A DNA stretch of 64,000 nucleotides from NCBI GenBank assembly GCA_022605955.1, contig JAKCOZ010000001.1, forward strand, positions 18,592,146-18,656,145. The letters run 5' to 3'. Below are positions 1 to 12,122 of the stretch, piece by piece. Source of the DNA: Rallus limicola (lineage: Eukaryota > Chordata > Aves > Gruiformes > Rallidae). How positions within the stretch are numbered: position 1 is the first letter of the stretch; each line of letters opens with the position of its first letter. The position numbers and the translations under genes were made by a program. The notes under the pieces are model-generated. The model did no database searches. It saw only the letters and a program-made list of their open reading frames with translations, and was not told where the DNA came from.

Positions 1-154
1 TAATGAGGAGTTTTAAGACATGTCCATTGTCCCTGATGGGCTCAGCCTTGGCCAGCAGTGGGTTCATCTTGGAAACAGTTGGCATTGGCTCTGTCAGACA
101 CAGGGGGAGGCTTCCAACAGCTTCTCACAGAGGTTCCCCTTTACTGCCCCCCTC

Positions 155-171
155 CACACACACACACATAC
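155..171. repeat. short CA microsatellite
   Basis: An imperfect run of CA dinucleotides inside a pyrimidine-rich stretch of the SYN3 intron. It is short and may be polymorphic. Confidence 0.7.
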
Positions 172-832
172 CCCTCTCACAAACCCTTGCTATACAAACC
201 CAATACACTTTAAAATACATTTTCTGTTCTGCTGATGGCTTCTGTTGGAAGACTACCTCCCAGCTCTGCATATATGCCTGAAAAGGTGCAAACCAGAAAG
301 CCAGTATGCTACAGTACAGATTGATGTTATGTTCCACATGCACACTATGCAAGTCTTCTGACTTACCCTGATTTAAGCATAAACCCTGTGGTTTAAGTAT
401 GCAAAAGAACTACATATGGAAAAATCTTGTTAATTGTTGAAAGTCCATAGAAACAGTGAGGAGGTTCATGGTCTGGTTTACAATGTGCTCTGCAAGGCAC
501 TGGACTAATTCTCTGTTTCTCTGTTAGCCTTGGCACTAGCCATTCATTTCAACTGCAAACTCTTCATGCTGGGGTCTGTCCTCTCCTCTCTGTGTTAGTG
601 CAGTGACTATCAAAATGAAATCTCAGCATTGATTGAGACTTTGGCATCTAACTTGAAAGTGGGCATAAGAAGAGAGATGTAGAGAGGTGCTGGTGATTGT
701 GAAGGAAACATATGCTTGCTTTATACTCATTAGGACTATATAACTGCTTGGATGGATAAAGCAAGCTGCTGGCAATTGATGTTTGAATGACCTGATAATT
801 TCTGTCTTTATAAAGCTGTTGATTCTGCAGTG

Positions 833-862
833 TATGTGTGTGAGTAAACGTGTGTGTGTGTA
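833..862. repeat. interrupted TG repeat
   Basis: Two TG-dinucleotide runs are separated by an AGTAAAC-like interruption. This is intronic simple sequence with no other content. Confidence 0.6.
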
Positions 863-2230
863 GAGAAGTGGATTTGAAGATTTTCTCAGGACCTGTTGCC
901 CTTCATAAGGTGTTCTTTCTCTTTTCAAGGGAGTGCTGTCCAGTTGCCTAGGACTATACATGAGCACACATGTTCTGATCAAAGGCTGTGTCTGGGACAG
1001 GAAAGTTAACAAGTCATTTTCTTGCAACTGTAATGCTATGAACACTTCATTTTTCTCTTGTTATTGGTATCACACTTGTCAGTACTGGGTGATATTAGCA
1101 AGAATAATTCTCACTTGCACTTCCTTATCAAAGTCTTTATTTTGCAGGTTGCCCCAGTAAATGTCCTAAAAGAGAATAGGAAAAACCCAAAATAATCACA
1201 GTTCTCACATAGAGGCATGGGATGAAATAATAATTCAGATCTGCTCTCCAAGCCTCTGATCCAACCTGCTCCACCACTCAAAGCAGGGTCATCTTCAAAG
1301 CTAGACCCAGTACTCTTCAAAATGTTAATCCTTTCATAAACGTCCGGCTTCTGCCTTTCCCCTCATAGTCTTTATCCTCAGATGTCATTGCACTTGAGGT
1401 CCTTAAAAAGGATCTTCAAATGGTTGATGAGTGGAGGAGGACAGAAGCGTACTCTTGATCCCTGATGGGTTAGACCCAGCAATGACCCTTGTTATCATCA
1501 CTAGGTAGCTTATCACATTTTGCCAAAGTTCTTTTCAGGGGGACTGTCCCAGTCTGTCTCTTGAAACTCTTCACATGGGCTGAATGCCCATGTTTTAGAA
1601 GAGGCTCCAAATTGCTCCAAACGAAGATGGAATGGTTGGCATGACTGGGCTGGAGAGGACCATTGCCAGGCCTCTTGTGACCTTCTTTAAATACTCAGCG
1701 TAGTTGACTGCAACATTGGCCAAGGGAATGAAGCGTGCTATGGATAGGAACGGTGAAGAACAATGAACAATGAAGCCCTTGTTGCTTCTCCCTTGCTGCA
1801 CCTCTGATAAGGCAACATAGCCTCCACACAGCAGGCAGGAAACAACTTTTGTCTCCCCCAGACCTCAAAAGTAAAAGGGATGACCACTTTCCTCTTCTAG
1901 ATCCATTGACTATCAAGGGAAACACAGAAACTGCATTGTCAAGGGCAGTCCTCAAATCTGACCTCAGGGCCCTCTGCACATCGTAAGGCCACGTAAGGGG
2001 CACTTCTTTCTTCAAACTGGCTTTTTGTTCCCTTCCTTTGCCCACATGATCTTGCTCAGTATGTCTTGATATTCATTGTTCTTTCCCTGATTCTTTTGAG
2101 TTTTCCTCATGTCTTCATCCTCCTCCTCGAGCATAATCCAGGAAACTAAACTGTTTCAGAACAGGTTTCCTGAGGCTGCATAAAGACTCTCAACATGAAA
2201 AATGAATGTTCTTCCACAATTTTATTATAG

Positions 2231-2258
2231 AAACAAACAAACAAACAAACAAACACAA
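2231..2258. repeat. AAAC tetranucleotide repeat
   Basis: About six AAAC units are followed by a degenerate A/C-rich tail to about 2305. This could be the decayed A-rich end of an old insertion, but no element body was recognised beside it. Confidence 0.75.
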
Positions 2259-3630
2259 CAACAAAAAGAAAGAAACCAAACAAAACAACGACACCAAAAC
2301 AAACAGGAAAGATCTGTGTTACCAGCCTGGTCTACATGTTACTCTTTGAGTTCTCAGCTCTCCAATCTTCGCTAGTCTAACTGTCCTGTGAACACAACAC
2401 AGACTGTGCCATAGTGCACAAGCCCTGCCCTAGCTGTTCATTTCTGAATAAACTCAGATCAAGGTTTGACTCTCGGGCACCTCTTGAACTACTTGGTCTG
2501 CTCAGTAAGTTAATTTGGTTTCTCCATTTTCCACTTGATCCTGCTTCAGATAACCACACATCATTGCCTCACCCAGAACAGAGTTTGCCTTAGGAAAAAA
2601 TTTTATATTTTATAGGAAAAAACCCCACTTTTAATCTGAAAAGCAAAATAAAAAAAAAAATATATTTGAATGGCAGAAAGCAGTGAAAGGAAATATCCAA
2701 ATGTTAAATACTCCTGAAAAAACACATTGGGAAAAAGCGACTGCCCTTTTTTTTCTGACAGAGCTATTATTTTTTTAATTATTATTACTTAACAAGCCAT
2801 TTCAGCAGTCTTTGGTGGAAGCGGAGAAGGATAGTAGATTATATTTTTTTTAAAGCCATGACATCACTTATTTATAATGGAGCAGCATTGCTGAAAGCAG
2901 CTCTGTCTCCCTCTCAGCAGCGGGAAGTCGGTTATCTAATCTGGTTATACACCCCTACCAGCTCTCTGAGCTGCCTCTCCCCCTTGGCTGTCATCTGAGG
3001 AATGCAAGACGTATGTGATCATATTGTCTCGCTCTGTCTGTCCCACACACCCAACACTGTGGAGGATACTGGCTGATTTCAGCTGAATTGGAGAAACAGG
3101 CGGAAGTTTCAAGATAATAAATTTCTACAAAAGGTGATTTCAGTTTGTATTAGACACCAGATAATCTACAGGGAAGAGGCTGTTAAATACCATCCTGCTG
3201 CCCAGGGACTTGCTTCTGTAAGTCCTAGCTTGTATGAAAATAGGTTTTATGGACTCTTGAAGGTTTTTCTGGTTCTTTAGGAAAGAAGTGAATTTCATGA
3301 CCTCAACACCACCCCATCCCTTGTTCTTCTGTATACTCTAAGGATGTCATATGACTCTGGGGGAACATATGGCTAATAACATACCCCAGATGGGGGTCTC
3401 CTTGGGCGTTAGGTATGCCCCATGCACCAGGAGGATGTCACATGTTTGTACATTGCCACCACAACTGGATAAAAGCAGAAGAGGGCAGGAGAACTGATGC
3501 TGAAGAGCTGGTGCTGGTGCTGAAGACTTCCAGACAATCACAGACTCATCAGCCAGACCATGACACGGTGGCAATGGCCTGATGAAAAGGACAAGAGATG
3601 CGCAGAGTGGGGTCACTGGGATGACCATGG

Positions 3631-4020
3631 GGAACTAGAATCGTAGAATTCAGATTTGTAAGGGACTCATAAGGATCATCAAGTCCAACTCCTGGCTCCA
3701 CACAGGACCAGCCAAGGCAGAGCGTGTGACTGAGTGCATCATCCAGACACTTCTTGAACTCAGTCAAGCTCAGTGCTGTGACCCTTTCCCCGGGGAGCCT
3801 GTTCCAGTGCCCAACCACCCTCTCAGTAAAGAACCTCTTCCTAACATCCAACCTAAACCTCCCCTGTCTCAGCTTCATAACATTCTCTCAAGTTCTATCA
3901 CTGGTCACCAATGAGAGGAGATCAGTGCCTGCCCCTTTGCTTTCCCTCATCAGGAAGCTAAAGACTGCGATGAGGTCTCTGCTCAGACTCCCTTTCTCCA
4001 GGCTGAACAAACCTGACTTA
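3631..4020 (-). mobile_element. CR1 LINE fragment (3' end)
   Basis: Read on the minus strand, this is the 3' part of a CR1 non-LTR retrotransposon. The conceptual frame within 3549-3878 contains the CR1 ORF2 C-terminal pattern ([16 protein letters not shown] followed by HWNRLPGE), and the low-coordinate end carries the CR1 tail sequence reading GAATCGTAGAATTCAG on the plus strand. The copy is 5'-truncated, as is usual for CR1, and is diverged and presumably dead. It lies antisense to SYN3 in an intron. The high-coordinate border was placed by loss of similarity and may be off by tens of bases. Confidence 0.85.
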
Positions 4021-6639
4021 TGAGAGCAGCCTGAAAGAGTTGAGTTTGTTTATCCTGCCAAAGCAGAGACTAGGAAGACACATCTGCTTTTAATAAATAC
4101 ACTGGTTTACAAAAAGGTTTCATGACATGGTGCCTGCAATAGCAAGGGATTAGACCCTATGGTTCTGGTGGGTTTTTCTGATGAGAATGACAAGAGTGCA
4201 GGAGGGAGAGAGGAGAGCACAGATCTAGCATGGAGGAGCACGAGAGTCTGCCACCTTTGGGGTATCTTTCCTTCACAAATTGCTAAAGACATTTTAATAT
4301 ATTCAGAGATATTTTTCCTGGCACTAGCTATTTAATGGTGGAGGGGGGTGAAAAGGGTGAAGGAGGATTGATGAGGCAAGAAGGTTCATGTACATTTTTA
4401 CTCCTGTTATTTGTCTACCCATCTCCTTCCCACCATTTCCTGCTGTGACAAGGTGGGTCCGTCTGTCTGTCTGACATGCATTCTTCTTCTACAGCTCATT
4501 CACTTGTTCCCGCTGCCTGGTTTATTTTCAGGGAATGACTATTCAGTGAACTCCTATGTACATGCTTCTGGAAAAGTCTTGTGGTATAGATTATGACTCC
4601 ATTGGCAGCATTGTCAGGAAAAAAAGTTGTACTTGGCGCTTACAGGAGATAATTGTAATACAAATCATGAATTCCAGCTCCATTGTACTTCCCGTCCTAA
4701 AGAGAGATTTTCATGTGCAGTGTAAAGTGGCCCTTTCAGAAGGTAGAGTTTGGTAGGCCTGTTTGTGATGAGAGGAAAATTAGCCTCTCATCAAAGAACT
4801 GTATTTTTATTCATTATATGCTATGGGGTTTTTTGTTTGTTTGTTTTTTCCCAAATGAAAACCATAAAGCAGTTCAAGAACAGCAACAGCAGTTCTCATA
4901 GCTTTGCCACATACAGGCGTTCATAAACCATGAATAAAGGGACTGGGAGAAACAGAAAGAATGACTCAAAAATCTTTAATTTCTTAAATAAATAGTGTCT
5001 TCAATTTTTTTTTGTTTGTTTTCCATTGGCTTTTAGAGGCTTACAGAGTTCATGGTTTTGAGCTGTTTCCTAGGATCAAAAGGTTTAGAGATATGCTTTT
5101 GCTAGTGCTCCAATTTTTAGGCACCCAGGTTCTGAAAATAAGATTTAAGAGACAATTCCAAATGCTGTGAGAGCTGATTAACCAGAAGGCACTCACACAG
5201 GTCAAGGCATGTGGACCTTCAGTATCAGCAATCAGCCTGTAGGCTAGGAGCATGCATCCTAGCTTCAGGACTTGTAAAGAGCAATTGTGGAAGATCCCCT
5301 TGGAGCTTCATAGCAACATCCCCCTCCCAGCTGGACTCTCTCTATCCTTTTCTCACCGAGAGCAACCCCAATACTGGGAGAAAGTTGGGAGCAGGGTGCC
5401 TTCCCAAGGGAAAATGTCTCAAGAAAGAGACATGGGGAATCAGGGTATGTAATCCTTAATTTTGTATGCATGCACACACCAAGCACACACAGCCCCTGCC
5501 CTCCCCCCAGTTCCCATCCATATGATCTGCCTTGTGCAGGATTTAGGGATTGCTTACTTCCCCCCTTGTGATGGTTGTCTTGAAATGTGCTGTTACAGGA
5601 ATGCAGCCGGGTGTCTGCCAAAGCCTTTCTTTCCTTGTACATATTGGAAGATCCACCAAAAATTAAAGCATAAAATCCTCTGAGGAATGTATGAGATTTG
5701 ATTAGACAGCAGTAATTTCTCATCCCAAGTGCCTCAGCCATGACACAGACCAGCCTGCTATTCTGACTGCATTTTGTGTCACAGGGCAGGGGGAGAAAAA
5801 CAGATGAGGGGTGATAATTTGTGAGGAGTTTCAGCAGTAAGACTGACAGAGTGGAGAACCTTGGTCAGAGCACAATCAGTGGGTAGGAGAGAGCCAAAGG
5901 AGACTTGGAGAGTGGGCAGCTCTGGCCTTGTGAGAGACTCAGTGCCCTGCAAGCCACCTGTGGTTCCAGTGCCACGAGTCAACCTCCATGTCCATGAGGA
6001 TGAAAGGAGCTGGTGAGAATAACTACCAAATTCACGCTTCGGATCCTGGTGTGAGCACTCTGCATTGCCTTATGGAAAGCTGCATGCTGTAGTGATAGCT
6101 CAGTACTGTGATTTAGGTGCTGGAATAACGCCCCCAAAACACCAGTGTATGTGTTGCAGAGCATGGTGTGTTTCACTGAGGAAGACACAAAGGTTCCCTG
6201 GTACAAAAACTCCCCCTGCTATTGATGTCTATATGCAGTATATGTCAAATGGGAGTATGTATGCAAATATTCATACAAAAGTCTGATATAAGTCTGTCTC
6301 TCCCCTTCAAACAACAACCAACCTGAGTAGGTTTTAGTTAGGTTATATACAGATGAGGGCTTAGAAAGCTCAATAGTTTAAAAAAACACGTGTACTTGTA
6401 GCTGTATGGATACACTAAGCCTGCTTGCTTAAAAATAAAAAAAATAAATCAACCACCATGCCACCAAAACACAAACCTAAAACCTGTCTTGCATCCCTAT
6501 TCCTGCATTCCTGTGCCACAGTGAAGGTGAACTGACCCACAGCATCTGCTCAAGGAGCAAACTGTGATGCTTTCCTTGAGTTCCCCCGTGATAGACAGGG
6601 AGAAGTTTAATAAAGACAACTGCCATATACTGGACTTAC

Positions 6640-6910
6640 CACAGGGTGGTTGAGGCTAGGAGGCATATCTGAATATCTCATACCAATATCCTGTTTCAAG
6701 AGCGGGCTGCCCAAGACTGTGGCCAATAGAGGTTTTAGTATCTCCAGGTATGGAGACTCCACAGCCTCTCTGGTCAACCTGTTAGAGCATTTGACCATCA
6801 TTACAATAAAAAGAGTGTTTCCTTCTGTTTAATGGAATGTAACATATTTCATTTTGTGCCTGTGGCCCCTGGTCCTGTCCCAGGGCGTGATCCAGGAGAG
6901 TATTCATTTT
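6640..6910 (-). mobile_element. old CR1 LINE fragment
   Basis: A diverged CR1 3' region in minus orientation. The plus strand still shows the typical order of CR1 phrases: a stretch like 'tctccaggtatggagactcc', then 'acagcctctctggtcaacct', then a sequence equivalent to 'gttccagtgcttgaccatc'. A degenerate part resembling the CR1 C-terminal coding end follows. Many substitutions and small indels point to an old insertion. The ends are approximate. Confidence 0.7.
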
Positions 6911-7394
6911 CTTTATTATATCCCATCATGTTTCTACAGACATTGACACATCTCCCCCTTATTCACCAATCATCAGTGGCAGATGCACAAGTCAGTAGCC
7001 TGGGCAAAACAATGCAAGGATTACAGTGAATCTCAGACAGAATATGAGTTAAAAAATAGCCACATTGCTGCATGTGACAAATCCCTACTGGAACATATAG
7101 TCAGCAGTATTATGTGGAAGGCAAGTGGCCTTACATCTTACTCAACAATGGTCAGGTCTCTGCTGAAAGATCTTGGTGAATTTGGGCCATTACAACTCAA
7201 GAAAGTTGAGGACCTGTCAGAGTGGATCCCAGTAACAGCAAAAGCACTGATCACTGTGCTGAAAAACATAATTTACAGGAAAATCTTACAAGAATGAGGT
7301 TGGGTTTGTCTAGAGGAAAGAAGGAACAAGGAAGAGTAAGTTTTCAAGCAGAAAGTCGTTGGGCTCTGCAGGAGGAAATAATGGAGAAAACATT

Positions 7395-7565
7395 ACAGTC
7401 TTTAAAAGTAAGGTGAGAGATTTAAGCTGGATATTAGGAAAACTTCCCACTAATGTTAAGGCACAGATTGCCTGAGGAAGTCTTTCATCTATGGAAGATA
7501 CAAGAAGGTTTCATAGTATCTGCACATGATAGCAGAGAGCTGATCCTGCCTTAAGAAAGAGAGAG
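7395..7565 (+). mobile_element. possible very old CR1-like remnant
   Basis: The plus strand shows a weak match to the CR1 tail: 'gatttaagctggatattagg', then 'gcctgaggaagt', then an end like 'agctgatcctgcctta'. The order is right but the divergence is high, so this could be a chance resemblance or another L3/CR1-type family. A short GA repeat sits at its end (7556-7568). Confidence 0.4.
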
Positions 7566-10500
7566 AGACTATGTGATATCTTGAAGTTCTCCCAACCCAA
7601 CAGAAAAATGCTTAAAATCCACCTTGAACATATGCCTCCTATGAAACATTAAAAGGTGTGGCTACCAAGGCAGGCATTTCTACTATTGCATGATTTAAAA
7701 TGACAAAGTTGTCCTTTTTTATTACTGGCAAACAGAAATAGAAGCTTTAAAATAGCTCACCAAAAAGATCTCCAGTACCTACAGAGCACTGAGGGGAGAA
7801 TCTGAGATTAGTTTATGATTTAGTCCAAATTATCTGAAGAGATTTCGGAATATGAATACCTGAAATAGGCAGTTTTAAGAGAACTATCCTCAAAATATCT
7901 GTAGGCATCCTCCCAAATCTGGACCTCATAGAGGTACAAAATATTTCTACTCCCACAGACTGTATTACATTATTCTTCAAGAGAGGTTGTGCCATATTTG
8001 TCACACATGGTTCACTCTTGCCCTAAATGTTTTTGCAGCCATTGGCATCATTGCAAAGCAAGTATAAAACACCATCAGGGTGATGTAATGCTGGCTTCTA
8101 TTTGATGAGTCCTAATGCAAATGACTCCTCAAGGCCACAGGGACCTGGGCTCTCCTGTTTTATGCATAGTTACCTGTCACTCTATCTGCATGGGCTGCTT
8201 TCAAAGACCTCTTTGTCTGCAAGGTAAACTCAGGCTGGAGATGATCTCAGACTTGAAATCCCAGCCAAGGGAAGTCATCAGGCTACAAAACCCACAAAGT
8301 TAAAAATACAGGGAGCACTGGAAAATCAACAGGAAACAATTTCTGCTGACTGAAGTTTTCAGCCTTCTTCCAAATGCCAGCTAGCAGCAGCCTGTCAGAG
8401 GGGACAAAGCAGCTACGTGAAAGCAGCAGAGGTCCTTAGCTTAGTCCGTCAAAGCAGGAGTGATCACCAGGAAAAGATTAGCATTGTCCTTCAGCTGTGA
8501 TTTTATATCCCGATGCTTTAGGGGAGAGGTAGCTGAGTCCTGCAGACCCTCTCTCCACTCCACCCTCCTTGCTATGGTGCCCTGGACAATGGTTGCCAAA
8601 GGAGATGTTTCCCTTTCTTCTGGTCCTTGACATTAACAGGCCTGAAATTGGTCCTGGCACTTTGATACGAAGTACTTACTGGCTCGGGGGATTCCCAGGC
8701 CTGCAAGGACATCAGGTGCCTCAACATAGCTTTGTTTGGTCTCACTGCCATGGACCAATGCCTGTCAGACTGACTTAGATCATAAGTGCCAGCCATCAAA
8801 TGAAGATTTGCATCCCCAGCAAACCAAAATGTTAAGCTCTTTAGTAAATAACGATTGCAGAAAAAAAAAGATGGAAGAAAAGCACAAAGAAATATGAAAA
8901 CACAGACCTAAAACTTCTCTTGCTCTGGATTTCACACGAGATGTTGCATCCCTTAGCTGCAGAAGCTGAAAGTTCAGCTCAGTAACACTCTGTGCAGGCA
9001 CAAAGGTGGGAAAACCATCCTTTCATGTCTCAAGTCTACGAGGCTTCACTAGCTACATGTAAGCTGACAAGCAGGCACACTCTGTCCTACTTGCCTTGAC
9101 ATGCCGGGGTGATCACTGACAGTACCCAGAGCATCAATTCTTAATGACTTTGTTCAAGGTAGATGCACCTCTCCCTACATCCATTTAGCTGTTAAAATTA
9201 ATAAAATTAATAAATGTAGGTGCTTTCTAAAGGTACATATTTTCTTATCTCTGATCCAGTATAATCCACTGAAGATGCATGGCTCTGGCTGAGGCAGCAC
9301 TATGCAATCTCACAGGAAAAGCCCCAGCCAGTCACCCAAACCACTGTCATTCCTTGTGTGTATGTTTGAAGGAGGATTTATTTCTCAGCAACAGGAATAT
9401 CCCCCCTCCTTTCAGTGTAATTGGGAGTTACAATGACGTAAGATCACTCAATGGTGTTGCTTTGACAAGTTTACACAAGGCCACAAACATGAAATCTCAT
9501 TACATCATGAGGTCACAGTCCATGGTCATTACTTTAAAATTATGTGGCTTTTAAAAAAGAAAGTTGGAAGTGATTTTTCATTTGTCGTCTGGCCTCTGAG
9601 CCTTTACAGGTGCACTAGTTCTCCATTGGCAAGTTTTTTCCATGCATTCACAAGGACAAAACATGTTTTTTTTCAGGCTGGGGTTTTTCTTTTCCAGTAT
9701 AAAAGTTACTTTTGGCAAGTACAAGAATATAAGTTAAACCACAAGCTTTAGCAACACCGAGCGCTCTGATATGAGGTAGCCACTGGTTAGAAGATGATTT
9801 TACTGCTGCTCAGTCTCCATCATACTAAGTATGGAAGAAATGCATTAACAGGAAGGGGGGGAGGGAAAGGGGGAGAAGACTAAAATTTTTGTCCCCAAAC
9901 CTGAAAACTGATTATTTAGATGCACAGGTGCTAATTTAATATAGAATTCTGAATGCATACAGGTATGTGTGCATTGTGCTGGAAAGGGAGGACTGGCATG
10001 GCACAGTGATACGCTGTCCTAATCTGGCGTCCACTCATTTGCTCATAAAGGACAGAGTTACTATTTGGAGCCCAAACTGAGCTAATCTTGCCATCCTCCT
10101 CTTACTGAGAGTGGCCTGAGACCACCAAGTCTCACTGGCACTCCTATCTGAGGGGCAGCAGACCCAACGGCTCTTCATCACATCTCTTGCCCTCCTAATT
10201 GCTCTGATTTGTGTCTTAACCTTCACTGTCACCCACTGCAGTAATAATCGTCCCCATTCACATTGCCTTTTGCTCCCCAGAGCTTAAGTATTCTTCCCCA
10301 ACCTTTCTGGCCTTGTAAGCCCCGTCTCTTTTATAAAGTGTTTTAATAACCGAGCAGTACTGATAATAGCCTACCTAGTTTTGCTAACCCTTTAAGAGTT
10401 CAAAATCTTAATAAGTAAACTGCATCAGGTGGGTTTCTCTGCTTATCACCTTCCTGTAGAATAATGAGGCTTTTTAGCTATTTAGGGAGCTTTAAATCTT

Positions 10501-10917
10501 TTGTATTAGGTTTATAGCTGGCCTGTGGAACAGCAGCTGGCTCAGACATACTTCTAAATGGATGTTTACAAGTGGAAACTTGGAATTTGAATTCAAATTA
10601 TCTTACCTCTTTTTATTGTTATTTATTTATTTTTATTATTTTCTGTATGTGTTTTTGAGCTTTGTCCTTAATTCCTTCAGTACTTATTACTGCAATAAGT
10701 CTAATCCTGTATACTTGTACACCCCAAGTGTGGGAGCTGTAAATACTTCTGCAGTCTCTCCAGGGCAAATCAGCTGTAACTGGATCTCCCGTTGCCTCAC
10801 AGGAAAAAAAAAAATAAGGCAAGGCACATTCCATCCAAAACCAATTCTGCATCTGTGTCCATGTGTTTGTGTCTCTGCTGTCCTCGAGTAACTCTCTGTC
10901 CTTTTGCTCTGCTCCAG

Positions 10918-11009
10918 GCTGAGTTCTCCGAGCTGAACCTGGCTGCTTATGTCACGGGCGGCTGCATGGTGGACATGCAAGTCATGAGGAATGGCACCAA
11001 GGTGGTAAG
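10918..11009 (+). CDS. SYN3: synapsin III, coding exon 3 (C domain)
   Basis: A 92-bp internal exon encoding 30 residues plus the first two bases of an Arg codon. It begins [12 protein letters not shown], passes through GGCMVDMQV and ends NGTKVV. This is the start of the conserved synapsin C domain, and the '[15 protein letters not shown]' wording is specific to synapsin III rather than I or II as I recall them. The acceptor is preceded by a good pyrimidine tract (ctttTGctctgctccag) and the donor is AG|gtgagg. The exon starts in phase 0 and leaves phase 2, which fits the next exon exactly. Synapsin III is a neuronal phosphoprotein on the cytosolic face of synaptic vesicles, and its C domain has an ATP-grasp fold. 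It is numbered exon 3 because TIMP genes sit in intron 5 of vertebrate SYN2 and SYN3 and two further exons precede that intron here. The numbering is inferred. Confidence 0.95.
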
Positions 11010-12034
11010 GTGAGGAACACCAGCTGTTCTTGAAAATTGGGCATTCTGGAGCAGTGTTGGAGCAAGCAGGATGACCTCAGGGTCTGACCAGTATATGAAC
11101 TGGAGCAATGCAGCCCTAATGACTTCAAGGTTTCCTGGGAACGGTGGAAAGACTGACTGGACTGTGGTGGTTTTATATCAGATCTCAGTTGCACATGATG
11201 CGATATGGTCATTGTTTCCAGTCCAGTCCCTTCATGCAAACACAAGTACCTCTTTTTCAATTTCTTTTTAGCCTCAAGCCTCCCAGTAAAAAGGACAGTG
11301 GATCTTCCTTTACCTTGAATTTTCTCTCCTAGTGTCATCTAACCTTCATTGTAAACAGCAGTTTGTATTTCTTAACCTACCTAAATTAGCTCCTGATCCC
11401 AGTGGACAAGATCTTTCCATGACTGCGATCCTTACAACCCAGTTTGCCCCTAGAACAGGTCTTCACAGCCCAATCCTCACTGCCTGATTTGCCCCTAGAA
11501 CCTGTTTTTGCCAGGGATTTCCAATGGTCTGTCCTTGCCCCGTGGCGTTATCTCAGAGGTAATACCCTGTCTCTGATGGGGATTTCTATCCCTGCTAGTA
11601 TTACTTTGTAATTGCAGGCTCTTTCCCTAAGCAATGCTTCCCCAGTCATACATCCGATTCACTTTCCAAAAGCATTGCTCCCCTTGTCTCTGACACAAGA
11701 GTGCTCACAATTTGGAGTTAATATCAGAAGTGTTCTTACGGGTGCTATATAAAGGGCAGTGGAAGTTGCCACATCTGTGTATGATGGTAAAATGCCTCTG
11801 TTTATGTAGCCCTGATACTGCCTTTCACCCTTTTATTCCCAAGCCTATGTCTTTATGAGTTGCTGCCATTACAACTTCCAACTCTACATTTCAACTTTGA
11901 TACAATAGCTTTTGTTTGTTTGTGTTGAAATTTCATTGCTATTCCCAGTCCATCTTTCTACCCTCACTACTTCTTTTTGCACAGTTCATTTGCCCTTTTT
12001 GGCCTACACAGCATCTCTGAGTTTAATATTGTTT

Positions 12035-12122
12035 CACAGAATCACAGAATCACAGAATTGTAGGGGTTGGAAGGGACCTCGAGAGATCATCGGGTCCAAC
12101 CCCCCTGCCAAAGCAGCTCCCT
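12035..12122 (-). mobile_element. CR1 LINE 3' tail fragment
   Basis: An 88-bp CR1 terminus. It shows the tandem 'cacagaat' units typical of the CR1 3' end read in reverse, followed by 'ggttggaagggacctc', 'gagatcat' and 'gtccaaccccc'. It is close to the consensus as I remember it, so this is one of the younger copies here. Minus orientation, antisense to SYN3. Confidence 0.9.

Larger units (their letters stand above)
1..10917 (+). other. SYN3: SYN3 intron (3' part, upstream of exon 3)
   Basis: This is the intron that ends at the acceptor of the first visible SYN3 exon. The preceding synapsin exon, which should end in a Val-Glu-Gln-like sequence, was looked for by eye and not found, so it probably lies upstream of the window. 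The stretch holds CR1 remnants near 3.6-4.0, 6.6-6.9 and possibly 7.4-7.6 kb, short CA/TG runs at 155-171 and 833-862, an AAAC repeat at 2231, and A/T-rich low-complexity sequence at 2590-2780. Two blocks, about 2860-3130 and 10330-10545, look less degraded than their surroundings. Every open frame here is short and unrecognised, and I call no gene in it. Confidence 0.75.

Noticed and set aside
5265..5741. 158-codon minus-strand open frame
   Set aside because: No resemblance to a protein family and no splice or promoter support. Antisense to SYN3 intron.
1..10917. Search for the preceding SYN3 exon (ending near Val-Glu-Gln)
   Set aside because: No plus-strand open segment with the expected synapsin residues and donor was found. 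A phrase 'gtggaacagcag' near 10526 has no donor after it.
11430..11510. Repeated phrase 'tttgcccctagaac' about 40 bp apart
   Set aside because: Two imperfect copies only. It is probably a small duplication with no further meaning.
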